Below, piece after piece: positions 25,616 to 34,904 of a stretch of DNA of 64,000 nucleotides. The DNA is from Bacteroidia bacterium (GTDB lineage: Bacteria > Bacteroidota > Bacteroidia > Flavobacteriales > Flavobacteriaceae): NCBI GenBank assembly GCA_030428865.1, contig JAUIEK010000003.1, positions 310,001 through 374,000 of the forward strand. The letters run 5' to 3'. Positions within the stretch are counted from its first letter, which is position 1. Each line of letters starts with the position of its first letter. Under the pieces are notes generated by a model. It worked only from the letters and a program-made list of their open reading frames with translations, was not told where the DNA came from and did not search any database. The position numbers and the translations under genes are program-made.

Positions 25616-25655
25616 AAAAAACTCTTAATTAAAGGAAAGAAAAAAGAGTGTTTAT

Positions 25656-26783
25656 TTACATCAAATTGCTCATCGTAAACATAGGTAAATACATGGCAAT
25701 CAAAATAATTGCGACAATGCTACCCAAAACTAATATTATAATAGGCTCAATGGTAGAACTGATAAGTTTTGCTCTGTAATCTACTTCTTCATTGTACTGA
25801 TCTGCCAATCTTTTAAAAATAACTTCATTCTGATTGGTTTCTTCTGCAACTTTGATAAGTGAACTCATTCTTGAGTCAAAAATCTTTTGATTCTTAAAAC
25901 TTTCATACAACGATTTTCCTGTTAACAATTGCTTAGCCATTTTGTCTAACGCTTTTTCAACAGGTAAATAATTAATCATCTTTTTAGTGAGTTCTAACGC
26001 TTCTAAAATGGCTACTTTAGAGGATGTTAGTAAATACATTGATTGTGTGAATTGAGCTAATTTTATTTTACGCTGAAACTCTCCTACAAAAGGAATCTTC
26101 ATCAAGATACCTGTGCGCAAACCACGATACCAGTTTTTATTTTTACTGATCAATCCTACTAAAACAAGAATGAGAATAACAAGTAATCCATGGTAAAAAT
26201 AACTCGAAAAGTAATTTGAAAGTGATATGATAAACTTTGTAATACTTGGTAACTCTTTATTGTTTTGTTGAAAGATGCCTTCAAACATAGGCACCACAAA
26301 TTTTAGCATAAACGTAATGGCTAAAAATGCAGTAATCAATACAATGATGGGATAAGAAAGTGCACTAGAGATCATTCTTCTTTGCGCATTTTTTCTTTTA
26401 TAAAAATCAGCTAATTGTTCAATTACTTTTTGTAGCGATCCTGTTTTTTCTCCAATCTGAATTGAGTAATATTCGTACGGAGAGAAATCTTTTTTGAGCT
26501 TCATGCTTTCAAACAACGATCTTCCTTCAATCAAGCTATTTAAGATAAATTGTAACCGTTCTTTGTCTTTTTTCTTCTTTTGCTCCTCAATAGAAATGGT
26601 AAGTGCATCTTTTAGCGTAAGACCTGATTTTAATAATACATTTAGTTCTGTATAAAAAGCCTCTTTCTTTTTATTTGAGAAACCATGATTTGCAAACAGG
26701 TGAATTTCTGTCTTTAACAGTTTGTCAATATCAAAACCTGATGGCTTCTTGCTATCTTGTATGTTCTTTAAATCAAACCCCAT
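25656..26783 (-). CDS. GspF/PilC family inner-membrane platform protein
   Basis: A 375-aa protein with the two-fold T2SSF architecture. The first cytoplasmic helical domain, at about 40-130 (ELNVLLKSGLTLKDALTI, then IQIGEKTGSLQKVIEQLADFYKRK), precedes TM at 140-165. A second copy is at about 240-335 (QFTQSMYLLTSSKVAILEALELT, then VAEETNQNEVIFKRLADQYNEEVD). The final TM is at about 345-370. It forms the platform that the GspE ATPase drives. It is the last gene of the operon, 2 bp after the GspJ-like pseudopilin. Confidence 0.93.
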   Translation of the reverse strand: MGFDLKNIQDSKKPSGFDIDKLLKTEIHLFANHGFSNKKKEAFYTELNVLLKSGLTLKDALTISIEEQKKKKDKERLQFILNSLIEGRSLFESMKLKKDFSPYEYYSIQIGEKTGSLQKVIEQLADFYKRKNAQRRMISSALSYPIIVLITAFLAITFMLKFVVPMFEGIFQQNNKELPSITKFIISLSNYFSSYFYHGLLVILILVLVGLISKNKNWYRGLRTGILMKIPFVGEFQRKIKLAQFTQSMYLLTSSKVAILEALELTKKMINYLPVEKALDKMAKQLLTGKSLYESFKNQKIFDSRMSSLIKVAEETNQNEVIFKRLADQYNEEVDYRAKLISSTIEPIIILVLGSIVAIILIAMYLPMFTMSNLM

Positions 26784-26785
26784 TT

Positions 26786-27250
26786 CTATTTGTTCATATA
26801 AAATGCTGCATCATTTCGTTTACTAATGAATAATCTGTTTGGAGTGTAAACTCCTTCTACTTGCAGATCAATGGCATCAATAACTCCTTCTTTTTTTATA
26901 TTTCCTTTTTCGTAAACAGCATTTACTTTCATTTGTATGCCTAATGTATCTGCATTTCTTAATAGATATCCACTTCTAAATTTATACTCTACGTTTTTAT
27001 GGTTTGGATCTTCTATGCGTAAAGCATTATCGTCTGTATTGTAATAAATAGATTTTGATTGAAATTCTTTAAAAAACTGTCTTTCAAGCACATATATTTT
27101 TTGCTCTAACTCAAACATTTTTTGCAAGTTTTTAACTTGTTTCTGAACTGAATTTAATGCGTAGAAAGCGCCTGTTACCAGAATTCCAGAAACAGCCATT
27201 ACCACAAGTAGTTCACTTAACGTAAATGAAGAAACTTTCAACACTTTCAT
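26786..27250 (-). CDS. Minor pseudopilin, GspJ-like
   Basis: A 154-aa protein with a class III prepilin signal: short basic leader MKVLKVSS, then FTLSELLVVMAVSGILVTGAFYAL. Cleavage is expected before F, with glutamate at +5, but the residue before the cleavage site is serine instead of the usual glycine. The globular part has a basic-aromatic helix (EQKIYVLERQFFKEFQSK) and beta strands. It starts 4 bp inside the previous gene and is probably inserted into the pseudopilus tip. Confidence 0.8.
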   Translation of the reverse strand: MKVLKVSSFTLSELLVVMAVSGILVTGAFYALNSVQKQVKNLQKMFELEQKIYVLERQFFKEFQSKSIYYNTDDNALRIEDPNHKNVEYKFRSGYLLRNADTLGIQMKVNAVYEKGNIKKEGVIDAIDLQVEGVYTPNRLFISKRNDAAFYMNK

Positions 27251-27585
27251 TTATATACTTTGTAAGTTGAATTCATACTGCTTATCTGATTCTTAACTGT
27301 AACAGTTAACAAAGTATCTTGAATATTTAATTCTCTTTCAAATTCCAATAACCAATTCCCTTTCTCTGTTGTTAGTGGAAGTTCCAACTTGTTGTTTTTA
27401 AAAAAATATATTTGCTTATTTACCTCTTGTTCTACCGAAAAACTACTGGATTTAATTTTTCTTTCTAATAAATTGGATATAGAAAGAATGGTAATACCGA
27501 ATACAATCATAATAATAACAGTACTGACCAATGCTTCTACTAAACTTGAAGCGGATATTTTCTTAAACAACTTTATTCCAACCAT
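27247..27585 (-). CDS. Minor pseudopilin, GspI/GspH-like
   Basis: A 112-aa protein with a prepilin-type N-terminus: KISASSLVEALVSTVIIMIVFGITILSISNLL. The likely cut is after A, giving SSLVE with glutamate at +5. The -1 residue is alanine instead of glycine. A short globular beta part follows. It overlaps both neighbours (13 bp with the 417-aa gene, 4 bp with the GspJ-like gene). The exact subunit class (I or H) cannot be set by eye. Confidence 0.75.
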   Translation of the reverse strand: MVGIKLFKKISASSLVEALVSTVIIMIVFGITILSISNLLERKIKSSSFSVEQEVNKQIYFFKNNKLELPLTTEKGNWLLEFERELNIQDTLLTVTVKNQISSMNSTYKVYK

Positions 27586-28826
27586 TTTGCTATACCTAAT
27601 TCAGTAATTTTCCCTAGTTGCAATCCCAAATATTCTTTTGGAAGCTTTGTTCTATTAATTACAGCATCTAGTAAATGATTTACATAAATTCCACCCGATT
27701 CTGCTACCACAAAATTATTTGTATATACTGTTCCTACTACATTTCCTCTGGCTTCTAACCCTTTTTCACAAAACACTTCTCCTTTTACAAGTGTATTTTT
27801 TTTGAAGACAACTTGTGGCTTAAAGTTATAAATTGTGCTATTAGAACTATATATAATTGCTCCATACAATTTTGCGTTCTCCTTTAAAACAATTGATTCT
27901 TCCTTATTTTCTTCTTTTTGATCAACTAATATTAAAGAAGAAGGATACTCCAGAAAAACATTCCTATTTATCTGAATGTTTTTGGTAGCAATTGCTTGAA
28001 GATTTCCTTTTGCGTTTGATAAAACACGAATGCTGGGAGCAACAAGAATAACATCATGAAGCTTTGCTGAACTGTCAACTACTATTTCCCGATTAGAAGA
28101 AATGATGATATTTCCTTTTAGATAAATATTGCCAAGGTTTAATCTACCTGTCGATTGAAAGACTAGTGTAGGCTCAAAAAAAGAATGATGGATCGAATCA
28201 TTTTCATGCAAAGTTATTCGTTTAAAATCACTTGGAAATTCATTCCGAAGTAATTTAGATATTTTGTTTATTCCTTTTATAACCGGAAGTTCTTTTTTAC
28301 TCTGTTTTATTTTTCCATTAACCAACGTGTTTCCGTAATAAGAAGTTCCTGAAATGTTTCCTGTTTTTACACCACGAGCAGGAAGATAAACATCGCCTTG
28401 AATCCTTGTGTTTCCTACTAAAATTAATGGCTGATTATTGTCTGAAACATACAGTGATTTTTTTTCTTCATCGTGTTTATACCCCAAAAGAGCAGATCGT
28501 TTTAATGATTCATTATTAAAAGTTGTTTGTATCAAACCCACATCAAAAATTCCCCAAGGTTTTCTTTCTATAATTGTATTTTCTATATCATATGAGCTAA
28601 ACTGAACTTTTTGAGGTTGGTTGTATTCCAACGAGTTCGTATTTAAATAATCCAACCCATACGATATTGTTAACTGAGCTTTTCTAAAAAATGAGTTTTT
28701 TTGCTCAAATTTTCTTTGCAAAAAAACAAGTGAGGTAAAAGAAAAAAGAATAATGCCTATAAGTATAGATACAACGATTGCATATTGTAAAGAACCTGCT
28801 TGTATTTTCTTTATCAGTAATTTCAA
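27573..28826 (-). CDS. Pilin-like membrane protein with beta-helix-like repeats (GspK position)
   Basis: A 417-aa protein with an N-terminal pilin-like helix, KIQAGSLQYAIVVSILIGIILFSF. The possible cleavage is after G; the +5 residue is alanine, not glutamate, which is also the case in GspK-type tip subunits. The large exterior region carries repeats of short strands, for example VGNTRIQGDVYLPARGVKTG, GNIYLKGNIIISSNREIVVD and GEVFCEKGLEARGNVVGTVY, that resemble a right-handed beta-helix or bactofilin-like fold. That is unlike the alpha domain of classical GspK. Possibly a tip adaptor of the pseudopilus. Its function is inferred from position. Confidence 0.65.
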   Translation of the reverse strand: MKLLIKKIQAGSLQYAIVVSILIGIILFSFTSLVFLQRKFEQKNSFFRKAQLTISYGLDYLNTNSLEYNQPQKVQFSSYDIENTIIERKPWGIFDVGLIQTTFNNESLKRSALLGYKHDEEKKSLYVSDNNQPLILVGNTRIQGDVYLPARGVKTGNISGTSYYGNTLVNGKIKQSKKELPVIKGINKISKLLRNEFPSDFKRITLHENDSIHHSFFEPTLVFQSTGRLNLGNIYLKGNIIISSNREIVVDSSAKLHDVILVAPSIRVLSNAKGNLQAIATKNIQINRNVFLEYPSSLILVDQKEENKEESIVLKENAKLYGAIIYSSNSTIYNFKPQVVFKKNTLVKGEVFCEKGLEARGNVVGTVYTNNFVVAESGGIYVNHLLDAVINRTKLPKEYLGLQLGKITELGIAKWLE

Positions 28827-29284
28827 TCTTTTATTGGTATGGTTTTACGCTCTTTTTGGTATTCAATAACAATTTGCGAAGTATCTCCTTTAATCAACCT
28901 GACACCATTAGCTGTATCATCTGGATTTAATACATGGTGAACTCCATTTATCCTCAAAACAAAAGAGCTAGAAATTCCCTCTACAAAACCTTGATATTCT
29001 ACCCTTGGAAAAACAACCTCTTTCTTAGGTTGTGGAATTACTACTTTTTTAGGTTTTGTTATTTTTTTCTTTATTAATATTTTTCCTGTAAAAGGATCTC
29101 GTTTTAATTGCTGAAGTGTATATACTTTTTTAGGGTTGTTTTTAAAATGAAAAACCTGTGGAGTAATTGATTGAGATTCTATTTCTTCCGGAGTAAAATG
29201 TTGATAAATACGATATCCTATCATTCCCCAAACAATGGCAACTGCTGCTATTAATAAATATGTTTTAGATCGTTTTTTCATCAT
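28823..29284 (-). CDS. GspC/PilP-like inner-membrane connector
   Basis: A 153-aa bitopic protein: short cytoplasmic KKRSK, one TM at about 8-26, then a proline/lysine-rich linker (KKKITKPKKVVIPQPKKEVV) and a C-terminal beta domain (YQGFVEGISSSFVLRINGVHHVLNPDDTANGVRLI). This is the plan of PilP/GspC proteins, which link the inner-membrane platform to the secretin. The homology-region part is short. It overlaps the neighbouring genes by 1 and 4 bp. Confidence 0.72.
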   Translation of the reverse strand: MMKKRSKTYLLIAAVAIVWGMIGYRIYQHFTPEEIESQSITPQVFHFKNNPKKVYTLQQLKRDPFTGKILIKKKITKPKKVVIPQPKKEVVFPRVEYQGFVEGISSSFVLRINGVHHVLNPDDTANGVRLIKGDTSQIVIEYQKERKTIPIKD

Positions 29285-30675
29285 TAACCAAGTAGCAATG
29301 GGTAAATTTCTTCAACAGATGTAATTCCTTTTTTTACTAACTTAATAGCATTATCTTTTAAGGTAACTATATTTTTTTCTTTAAAATACGTAGTAATATC
29401 CCATTCTTTTGAAGCTATCTTTTCAACCAATTCTTTTGATATAGGAATAATCTCGTAGATAGCTTTTCTACCTTTATAACCTGTTTGGTAGCATTTTGAA
29501 CATCCAACAGAAATAAAGTGTGTCTCTATATCTTTTACAAAATCGCCCGAATACTTTTCTTCTTTTTTGCAATGGTCACATAATTTTCTAACAAGCCTTT
29601 GAGCAACACTAACATTTAACGTACTAGCTATTAAAAATGGAGGAACTCCCATATCAATTAACCTTGACACAGTTGCCCAAGCAGAATTGGTATGGATAGT
29701 AGACAGCACTAAATGCCCTGTTAAAGCTGCCCGAACTGCCATATTAGCTGTTTCTACATCTCGTATCTCACCAACCATAATGATATCAGGATCTTGCCGT
29801 AAAAAAGTTCGTAGTGTGCTGGCAAAATTTAGCCCAATATCTTCCTTTAATTGCACTTGGTTAACACCTTCTAATGTATATTCTATCGGATCTTCAATGG
29901 TTAGAATATTCGTTTCATTTTTGTTTAGCAGTTTTAACGTTGCATACAACGTTGTTGTTTTTCCTGAACCTGTTGGTCCAGAAATCAGTACAATTCCGTT
30001 AGGTTTTTTAACGCTTGATAAATATGTGTTTAGTTCGTTTTCCTGAAAACCTAAATTCTCTAAAGAAACTTGTGTTGCATTTTTAGTAAGTAACCTTAAC
30101 ACCATTTTCTCTCCATGCAGTGTTGGCATTGTAGAAACTCGGATGTCAAAATCTTCTAGCTCATTTGCAATATTTATTCTACCGTCTTGTGGCAATCTTT
30201 TTTCAGAAATATCAAGACTTGCCATTATTTTTATCCGATTTACAATTTTTGGATAATCATCTTGTGAAATGATATAACGCTCTAATAACTTTCCATCAAT
30301 CCTAAATCGAACACGATGACTTTTCTCAAAGCTCTCAAAATGAATATCACTACTGCTTAACTCTTTTGCTTCATTAATGATATTTAGTAAAAAATCATCT
30401 GAATAACTAAGTGAGTGAGTGCTCGAAACAACTTCTCTTTTTCGAAAGCTCTTTTGCAAGTGATAATCAATGATATTTGAATCTACTGATACAATCGTTA
30501 TTTCTTTCCCCAATAATACGGTTAACTCTCGTTGAACTTTTGCTGTTTCTGAAGCATCTGATAAGACCATTAAATTACCATTTGAAACCTCTGCTGGTAT
30601 CACTCGGTACTCGTGTGCCAACTCTGCATTAACTTGCTGCAAAATCTCAGTTGATATGTTTTTATAGGAATTCAA
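29284..30675 (-). CDS. GspE/PilB family secretion ATPase
   Basis: A 463-aa hexameric ATPase. A short N-terminal domain (1-90) precedes the catalytic part: LSSSDIHFESF, Walker A GPTGSGKT at 233-240, an Asp box (TILTIEDPIEYTLEGVNQVQ), Walker B with LRQDPDIIMVGEIRDVETANMA, a His box (GHLVLSTIHTNSAW) and a C-terminal zinc tetracysteine (CDHC, later CSKCYQTGYKGR). All catalytic elements are present. It powers pseudopilus assembly. It overlaps the peptidase gene upstream by 4 bp. Confidence 0.96.
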   Translation of the reverse strand: MNSYKNISTEILQQVNAELAHEYRVIPAEVSNGNLMVLSDASETAKVQRELTVLLGKEITIVSVDSNIIDYHLQKSFRKREVVSSTHSLSYSDDFLLNIINEAKELSSSDIHFESFEKSHRVRFRIDGKLLERYIISQDDYPKIVNRIKIMASLDISEKRLPQDGRINIANELEDFDIRVSTMPTLHGEKMVLRLLTKNATQVSLENLGFQENELNTYLSSVKKPNGIVLISGPTGSGKTTTLYATLKLLNKNETNILTIEDPIEYTLEGVNQVQLKEDIGLNFASTLRTFLRQDPDIIMVGEIRDVETANMAVRAALTGHLVLSTIHTNSAWATVSRLIDMGVPPFLIASTLNVSVAQRLVRKLCDHCKKEEKYSGDFVKDIETHFISVGCSKCYQTGYKGRKAIYEIIPISKELVEKIASKEWDITTYFKEKNIVTLKDNAIKLVKKGITSVEEIYPLLLG

Positions 30676-31148
30676 ACGCTATACAGATTTACAAATTCAA
30701 ATAGGTGATTTACCACTAAAACCAACAGTAAAAATACTGATTGATATCCTGCTAAAGGAACTAGATTTTCTTTTGATTTAATTAATACCGAAAGTGAGAG
30801 TGAAAATAAAAGTGATACAGAAAATAAGATTGAGAATGATGCTGTAGGGAAACTGAGTCCTAAAAACAGAAAGAACAAGATGTCTCCCATACCCAAAACA
30901 TTCGGCAAAGAAGCCTTCATTTTAAGTTTAGCGTATAAATAAATGAATAATAAAACAATCCCTATCAGCAATGCATTTACTGATAAAGAAACTAAAAACA
31001 CCCAATAATTCTGTTGTGAAAAATGAAGTAAACCTCCAGTAACTATAAGGCTCAAAAGCACCAATAAAGTCACTTCTTTGTCCTTAATATCTTGATACAT
31101 TATTATTGCTAATAAAACTAACAGTATGCTATTTAGTGCTGGTATCAA
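30672..31148 (-). CDS. Prepilin peptidase (A24 family), catalytic half only
   Basis: A 158-aa integral membrane protein of about 5-6 helices. Both catalytic aspartates of A24 peptidases are visible: MYQDIKDKEVTL near residue 20-22 and the GxGD motif NVLGMGDILFFLFLGLSFP near residue 85. The usual N-terminal cytoplasmic domain with its paired CxxC and N-methylase activity (present in about 280-aa PilD/GspO) is missing. Such short forms cleave but do not methylate. It would process the four pilin-like proteins of this cluster. The start overlaps the PilO-like gene by 4 bp. Confidence 0.85.
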   Translation of the reverse strand: MIPALNSILLVLLAIIMYQDIKDKEVTLLVLLSLIVTGGLLHFSQQNYWVFLVSLSVNALLIGIVLLFIYLYAKLKMKASLPNVLGMGDILFFLFLGLSFPTASFSILFSVSLLFSLSLSVLIKSKENLVPLAGYQSVFLLLVLVVNHLFEFVNLYSV

Positions 31149-31660
31149 CTCTCTATTTTTTGAATTAAAATATCACAAGAAACCTCTTCTTTTTTTGTTC
31201 TATAGTTTCTTTTTTTCAAAAACTGAACGCTTTGGATAATTCCTAATCGATCTTTTTCTATGTCTTGATGAAAAGAAAATAAATCAGCAAATGTTCCTTT
31301 AACGGATATGGTATATGTTCTAGTTTGAAAATCATCATTTACGTGCACATGTGATTTTTCAAATACAATTATTTGTAAACTGTGTTTTTTTGCATGTTTT
31401 GTAACACCATTCAATAATGTTTGCTCATACGAACTAGCAATCGATATTTCTTTACTTTTAAGAATGGAATCTAAAACGCTATTCTGACTCTTCAAAAACA
31501 CGAGTCTCTCTTGTGCATTTGACAATAAGCCGAGTTCCTTTTTCTGAATGGCTACTCGTTTTTTAAGCTCTACTGTTTTTTTTATAGCCAATTGATAGGA
31601 CACCAAAAGCATTACAACAAATGAGACTAGTAGTAGTATGTTTTTTTTCTTATACTCCAT
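31145..31660 (-). CDS. PilO/GspM-like inner-membrane assembly protein
   Basis: A 171-aa bitopic protein: cytoplasmic MEYKKKN, TM at about 8-26, a coiled coil (KKTVELKKRVAIQKKELGLLSNAQERLVFL), then a small ferredoxin-like alpha/beta domain (GVTKHAKKHSLQIIVFEKSHVHV, then ISVKGTFADLFSFHQDIEKDRLGIIQSVQFL). This is the PilO/GspM plan. With the preceding PilN-like protein it would form the inner-membrane alignment complex. It overlaps the PilN-like gene by 11 bp. Confidence 0.8.
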   Translation of the reverse strand: MEYKKKNILLLVSFVVMLLVSYQLAIKKTVELKKRVAIQKKELGLLSNAQERLVFLKSQNSVLDSILKSKEISIASSYEQTLLNGVTKHAKKHSLQIIVFEKSHVHVNDDFQTRTYTISVKGTFADLFSFHQDIEKDRLGIIQSVQFLKKRNYRTKKEEVSCDILIQKIES

Positions 31661-32831
31661 CTTTTATCACAACTACAAATTCAAAAGAGTTCTCTTTGCT
31701 AGAGCCTGTCCCGTAATCTACATCTCTAACCTCTGCAGTCCAATCTGCTTCTTCTAAGTATTGCAACCACTCAGTAAATTTTGTATCATTAACAGAGGTT
31801 CCTTTTACAACAACTTGATTTTCAGTAAATATAATCGGTTTGTTTTCTGCTTGTGTTTTTATTTTTGGCTGGTATGCCACTTTTTCTAGATAAACCGTAC
31901 TAGGAACTGATGAAAGCAATGTATTTAACAACCAAGTTACTCTAGAATCACTAATAGATTCCATACTTGTTACCAACAACTTTTTTTTCTCCACCAAATT
32001 ATTGAGCGATATCAGTTGTTTTTTATGAGCACTATTTAATGCTAGTTCTGTTTTATTTTTCTCTGATTCTGCACTATATGAAGAAAAAAACAGAAAATTC
32101 ACAAGAAGTCCTACAAACAAAATTCCTAAACCAAAACGAATCCCTATATCAAATACCCGTTTTTGTAAAAAATTTTGATGTAGTTTGATTAAAAGTTCAT
32201 TCGATTTACTCTTTAATTCTCCTTTGTAAAATTGGAGTGCAGTTGTAAAACCAAGCAAGTAATCGCTTTCTAATTTTAATTCTCCCAACAAAATTTCTTT
32301 AGAAACTGGCTTTATAGCAGCTATATTAATTGGTTGATTCTCTTCTAGTTCTATATGCAGATTAGATGTATGAACACTTCCTTCTGAAAAAATTGTAATA
32401 TTTGAAAATACCGATCCATTACCAATAGAAAATCCCGAGACAATTACTCCCTCATTTTGAATATGAGTAATAACTGATTGAACATCTTGCTTTCTTACTA
32501 TGGAAATAAAAGCCGAATTATTAAATCTAACAATATCAAAATAGAAATCTGATAGTTTTGTGTTTGGAAAAGCTTTTGAAAAAAGTAATTTATCTGCTAA
32601 TTGAGCATCATTAATCATTTTAGATAACACCTTCTCGTTATTAAAAATCAAATGAATATGTTGTACTTGTTTGATTTTTTGAACAGCATCTTCTACTCCG
32701 TCAAAACTTCTTTGAGAAAAAATATTTACCTCATGCTTTTTTTTTAAAACCTGTAAAAAGTAAAATCGGTTGTCTTCTGCTATCTCTAGAGAAGAAAATC
32801 GATTTCCATACACAAGTTTTTTTGAAAACAT
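31650..32831 (-). CDS. PilM/PilN- or GspL-like inner-membrane protein
   Basis: A 393-aa protein. The N-terminal 215 residues look like the actin-like cytoplasmic domain of GspL/PilM (FSSLEIAEDNRFYFLQVLKKKHEVN and a HLIFNNEKVLSKMI strand). One TM is at about 225-250 (FDIGIRFGLGILFVGLLVNFLFF), followed by a coiled coil and a periplasmic PilN-like domain (VTWLLNTLLSSVPSTVYLEKVAYQP). It would couple the ATPase to the periplasmic part. It starts 2 bp after the secretin stop. Confidence 0.78.
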   Translation of the reverse strand: MFSKKLVYGNRFSSLEIAEDNRFYFLQVLKKKHEVNIFSQRSFDGVEDAVQKIKQVQHIHLIFNNEKVLSKMINDAQLADKLLFSKAFPNTKLSDFYFDIVRFNNSAFISIVRKQDVQSVITHIQNEGVIVSGFSIGNGSVFSNITIFSEGSVHTSNLHIELEENQPINIAAIKPVSKEILLGELKLESDYLLGFTTALQFYKGELKSKSNELLIKLHQNFLQKRVFDIGIRFGLGILFVGLLVNFLFFSSYSAESEKNKTELALNSAHKKQLISLNNLVEKKKLLVTSMESISDSRVTWLLNTLLSSVPSTVYLEKVAYQPKIKTQAENKPIIFTENQVVVKGTSVNDTKFTEWLQYLEEADWTAEVRDVDYGTGSSKENSFEFVVVIKDGV

Positions 32832-32833
32832 GA

Positions 32834-34891
32834 TTAGTTTTTGATGATTGTAGGTTTAATAAATACCGAAAGTTTAGAGGTTGATTTAGTCCTTACTCGT
32901 TTGCTAAACAACCATTTAATAATAGGAATTCTAGCTAGAAACGGTACTCCAGATCCTGTTTTTGAATCTCGGTCTTCTTCTAAACCTCCTAAAATAACTA
33001 CATCTTTATCTTTTACTCGAATTGTAGAAGTAAACTCTCTTGAGTTTAAGCCTGGAGGTGCATCTTGCGCTATGCGCTCTCCATTAAATGATGATTGTAG
33101 TACATTAATACTTAACGTAATATTACCATCACCCGAAACAAAAGGTCTAATCTTAATCGATAAGTCAGCATCTGTTGGCACATAATTAACCGTTTCTATA
33201 TTTTGAGGATTCTGTGTGCCAATCGTGTTTATTTGCCTTATAGCGTAATACGAACGCTCTCCGTTGCTCAACACTGCCTCATGGCCATTTAATGTAGATA
33301 ATTTGGGTGTTGATTTTACCTTGATGTTTCCATTGGTTTCTAATGCTTGTATTCTAGCATAAAAATTAGGAGTTACTCTTCCTAGATTTAAAGATCCAAA
33401 ACCATTTAATCCACCAATAATTTTATTAATTGATTGTGCACCAAGTGTTATGTTTGTGCCGTTATCAGATAAAAGAGTTCCTTTATCGCTTTCTGGAGTT
33501 TCTCCAATTCCCAAATCTAATCCCGCCGAAATTGATTTAGATTTGTTTACCTCTACAATCATTACTTCAATTAAAACAACAGGAACAGGTTTATCGATTT
33601 CTTTTAAAAATTGTCTGAATTTTTCTATTTGCAAAGCATCCCCATTAACAATAAAACTATTTTGCTCCACATCTACCTTAATTGATAGATTTTCTGTAAT
33701 CGCTTTAGGTAAAATACTTAGTAAAGCCTCTCCTTTACTATTGTAATCATTTGAAAAAGGCTGTCTACTAGCTGGATTAATTCTACTATTTACACTAGTG
33801 TTATTAAAACCATTATTAATCCCATTGCTGCCAATTACTGTATTTTGAGGAAAAAAACCATTATTGCCTTGGCTTCTTATACTACTTTGCATAGGCTCCA
33901 TCATCATCTCAATAGAGCGACTCATTAATGGAATAACTACAGATTGCCTAACAGAGTTCTTTTCTTTTGTACCAAAAAAGTAAATATTATTACTATAGCT
34001 AAAAGAGTAAGAAGTGTCTTCTAAAAGTCTTGATAGTAATTCTTTAAAACTAATAGCATCACTTTTAATAGTAGCTTTACCTATTTCTTTTAAAGGATCA
34101 CTTGTTGCAAGATTTACTTTAAGGGCAAAAGAAACTTCTTCTAAAATCGATTTTATAGAGGCATTAAAAAAATCAACTTCTAATTTTTGGTTTGTCGTAT
34201 CTAATACTTTAAAGTAAAAGCCTGTTTGATTTGTATTTGCTATAGTTCTTTGTCTTCTTCTTAACTTATTTTCCTGAAATATGTAAACACCTTCTTTTGT
34301 TGTTGATAACTCCAAATCATTCATTAACGCAATATTGTTTAATGCTATCTGTAAAGGCATCTTTTTTACATATCCTGTTAATTTACGATCTCCTAAACCC
34401 ATCTGATACACTATATTTTTTTGTGTAGCATCGGTTATTTTTTTTAATACAGCAGATAAGTCATCATTTTTTAAATCTGCTGTTAGTAGCTTTTCGTCTT
34501 TAGAAAAAGATATGGGTATTTCTCTAGGAATAACAGGCTTTATATACTTTTTGAGATACAAAATGTTTCCTAAAACATCAATGCTTAGTTCATAGCGTTT
34601 ACACAGATATAACAAGACATTTTTTACACTTGTATCAGAAAATGTTTCTGAGATTGAAATTGAATTCAAAGACGAATCTACACTAAAGTTTAGTGTATGA
34701 ACTTTTGCAATAGCATTAAGTAAAGAAGGCAGCGTAGTGTTGTTAAGCGTTAGGTTGACTTTCTTTTCTATGTTAGGAATTACCAACTCAACCTCATTTA
34801 ATTGTTTTTTTATTTCATCTATTCTAGTATCTGAGTTCTGGGCACATATACTAAAGTGAATAAGAAACAAGAGAAATAATAACTTTTTCAT
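32834..34891 (-). CDS. Secretin, GspD/PilQ family
   Basis: A 685-aa outer-membrane channel protein. ATG 34891 is chosen because it starts a signal peptide (MKKLLFLLFLIHFSICAQ); an earlier in-frame start at 34945 adds a second hydrophobic run inside the preceding lipoprotein gene. After the signal come repeated STN/N1-like domains (VNLTLNNTTLPSLLNAIAKVH and similar), with a NxN-rich linker (GFNNTSVNSRINPASRQPFS) and a secretin core: VEVMIVEVNKSKSISAGLDLG, then STPKLSTLNGHEAVLSNGERSYY, then KDVVILGGLEEDRDSKTGSGVPFLARIPIIKWLFS, the diagnostic C-terminal motif. It is the first gene of the operon. Confidence 0.94.
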   Translation of the reverse strand: MKKLLFLLFLIHFSICAQNSDTRIDEIKKQLNEVELVIPNIEKKVNLTLNNTTLPSLLNAIAKVHTLNFSVDSSLNSISISETFSDTSVKNVLLYLCKRYELSIDVLGNILYLKKYIKPVIPREIPISFSKDEKLLTADLKNDDLSAVLKKITDATQKNIVYQMGLGDRKLTGYVKKMPLQIALNNIALMNDLELSTTKEGVYIFQENKLRRRQRTIANTNQTGFYFKVLDTTNQKLEVDFFNASIKSILEEVSFALKVNLATSDPLKEIGKATIKSDAISFKELLSRLLEDTSYSFSYSNNIYFFGTKEKNSVRQSVVIPLMSRSIEMMMEPMQSSIRSQGNNGFFPQNTVIGSNGINNGFNNTSVNSRINPASRQPFSNDYNSKGEALLSILPKAITENLSIKVDVEQNSFIVNGDALQIEKFRQFLKEIDKPVPVVLIEVMIVEVNKSKSISAGLDLGIGETPESDKGTLLSDNGTNITLGAQSINKIIGGLNGFGSLNLGRVTPNFYARIQALETNGNIKVKSTPKLSTLNGHEAVLSNGERSYYAIRQINTIGTQNPQNIETVNYVPTDADLSIKIRPFVSGDGNITLSINVLQSSFNGERIAQDAPPGLNSREFTSTIRVKDKDVVILGGLEEDRDSKTGSGVPFLARIPIIKWLFSKRVRTKSTSKLSVFIKPTIIKN

Positions 34892-34904
34892 ATTATAGCA
34901 CCTA

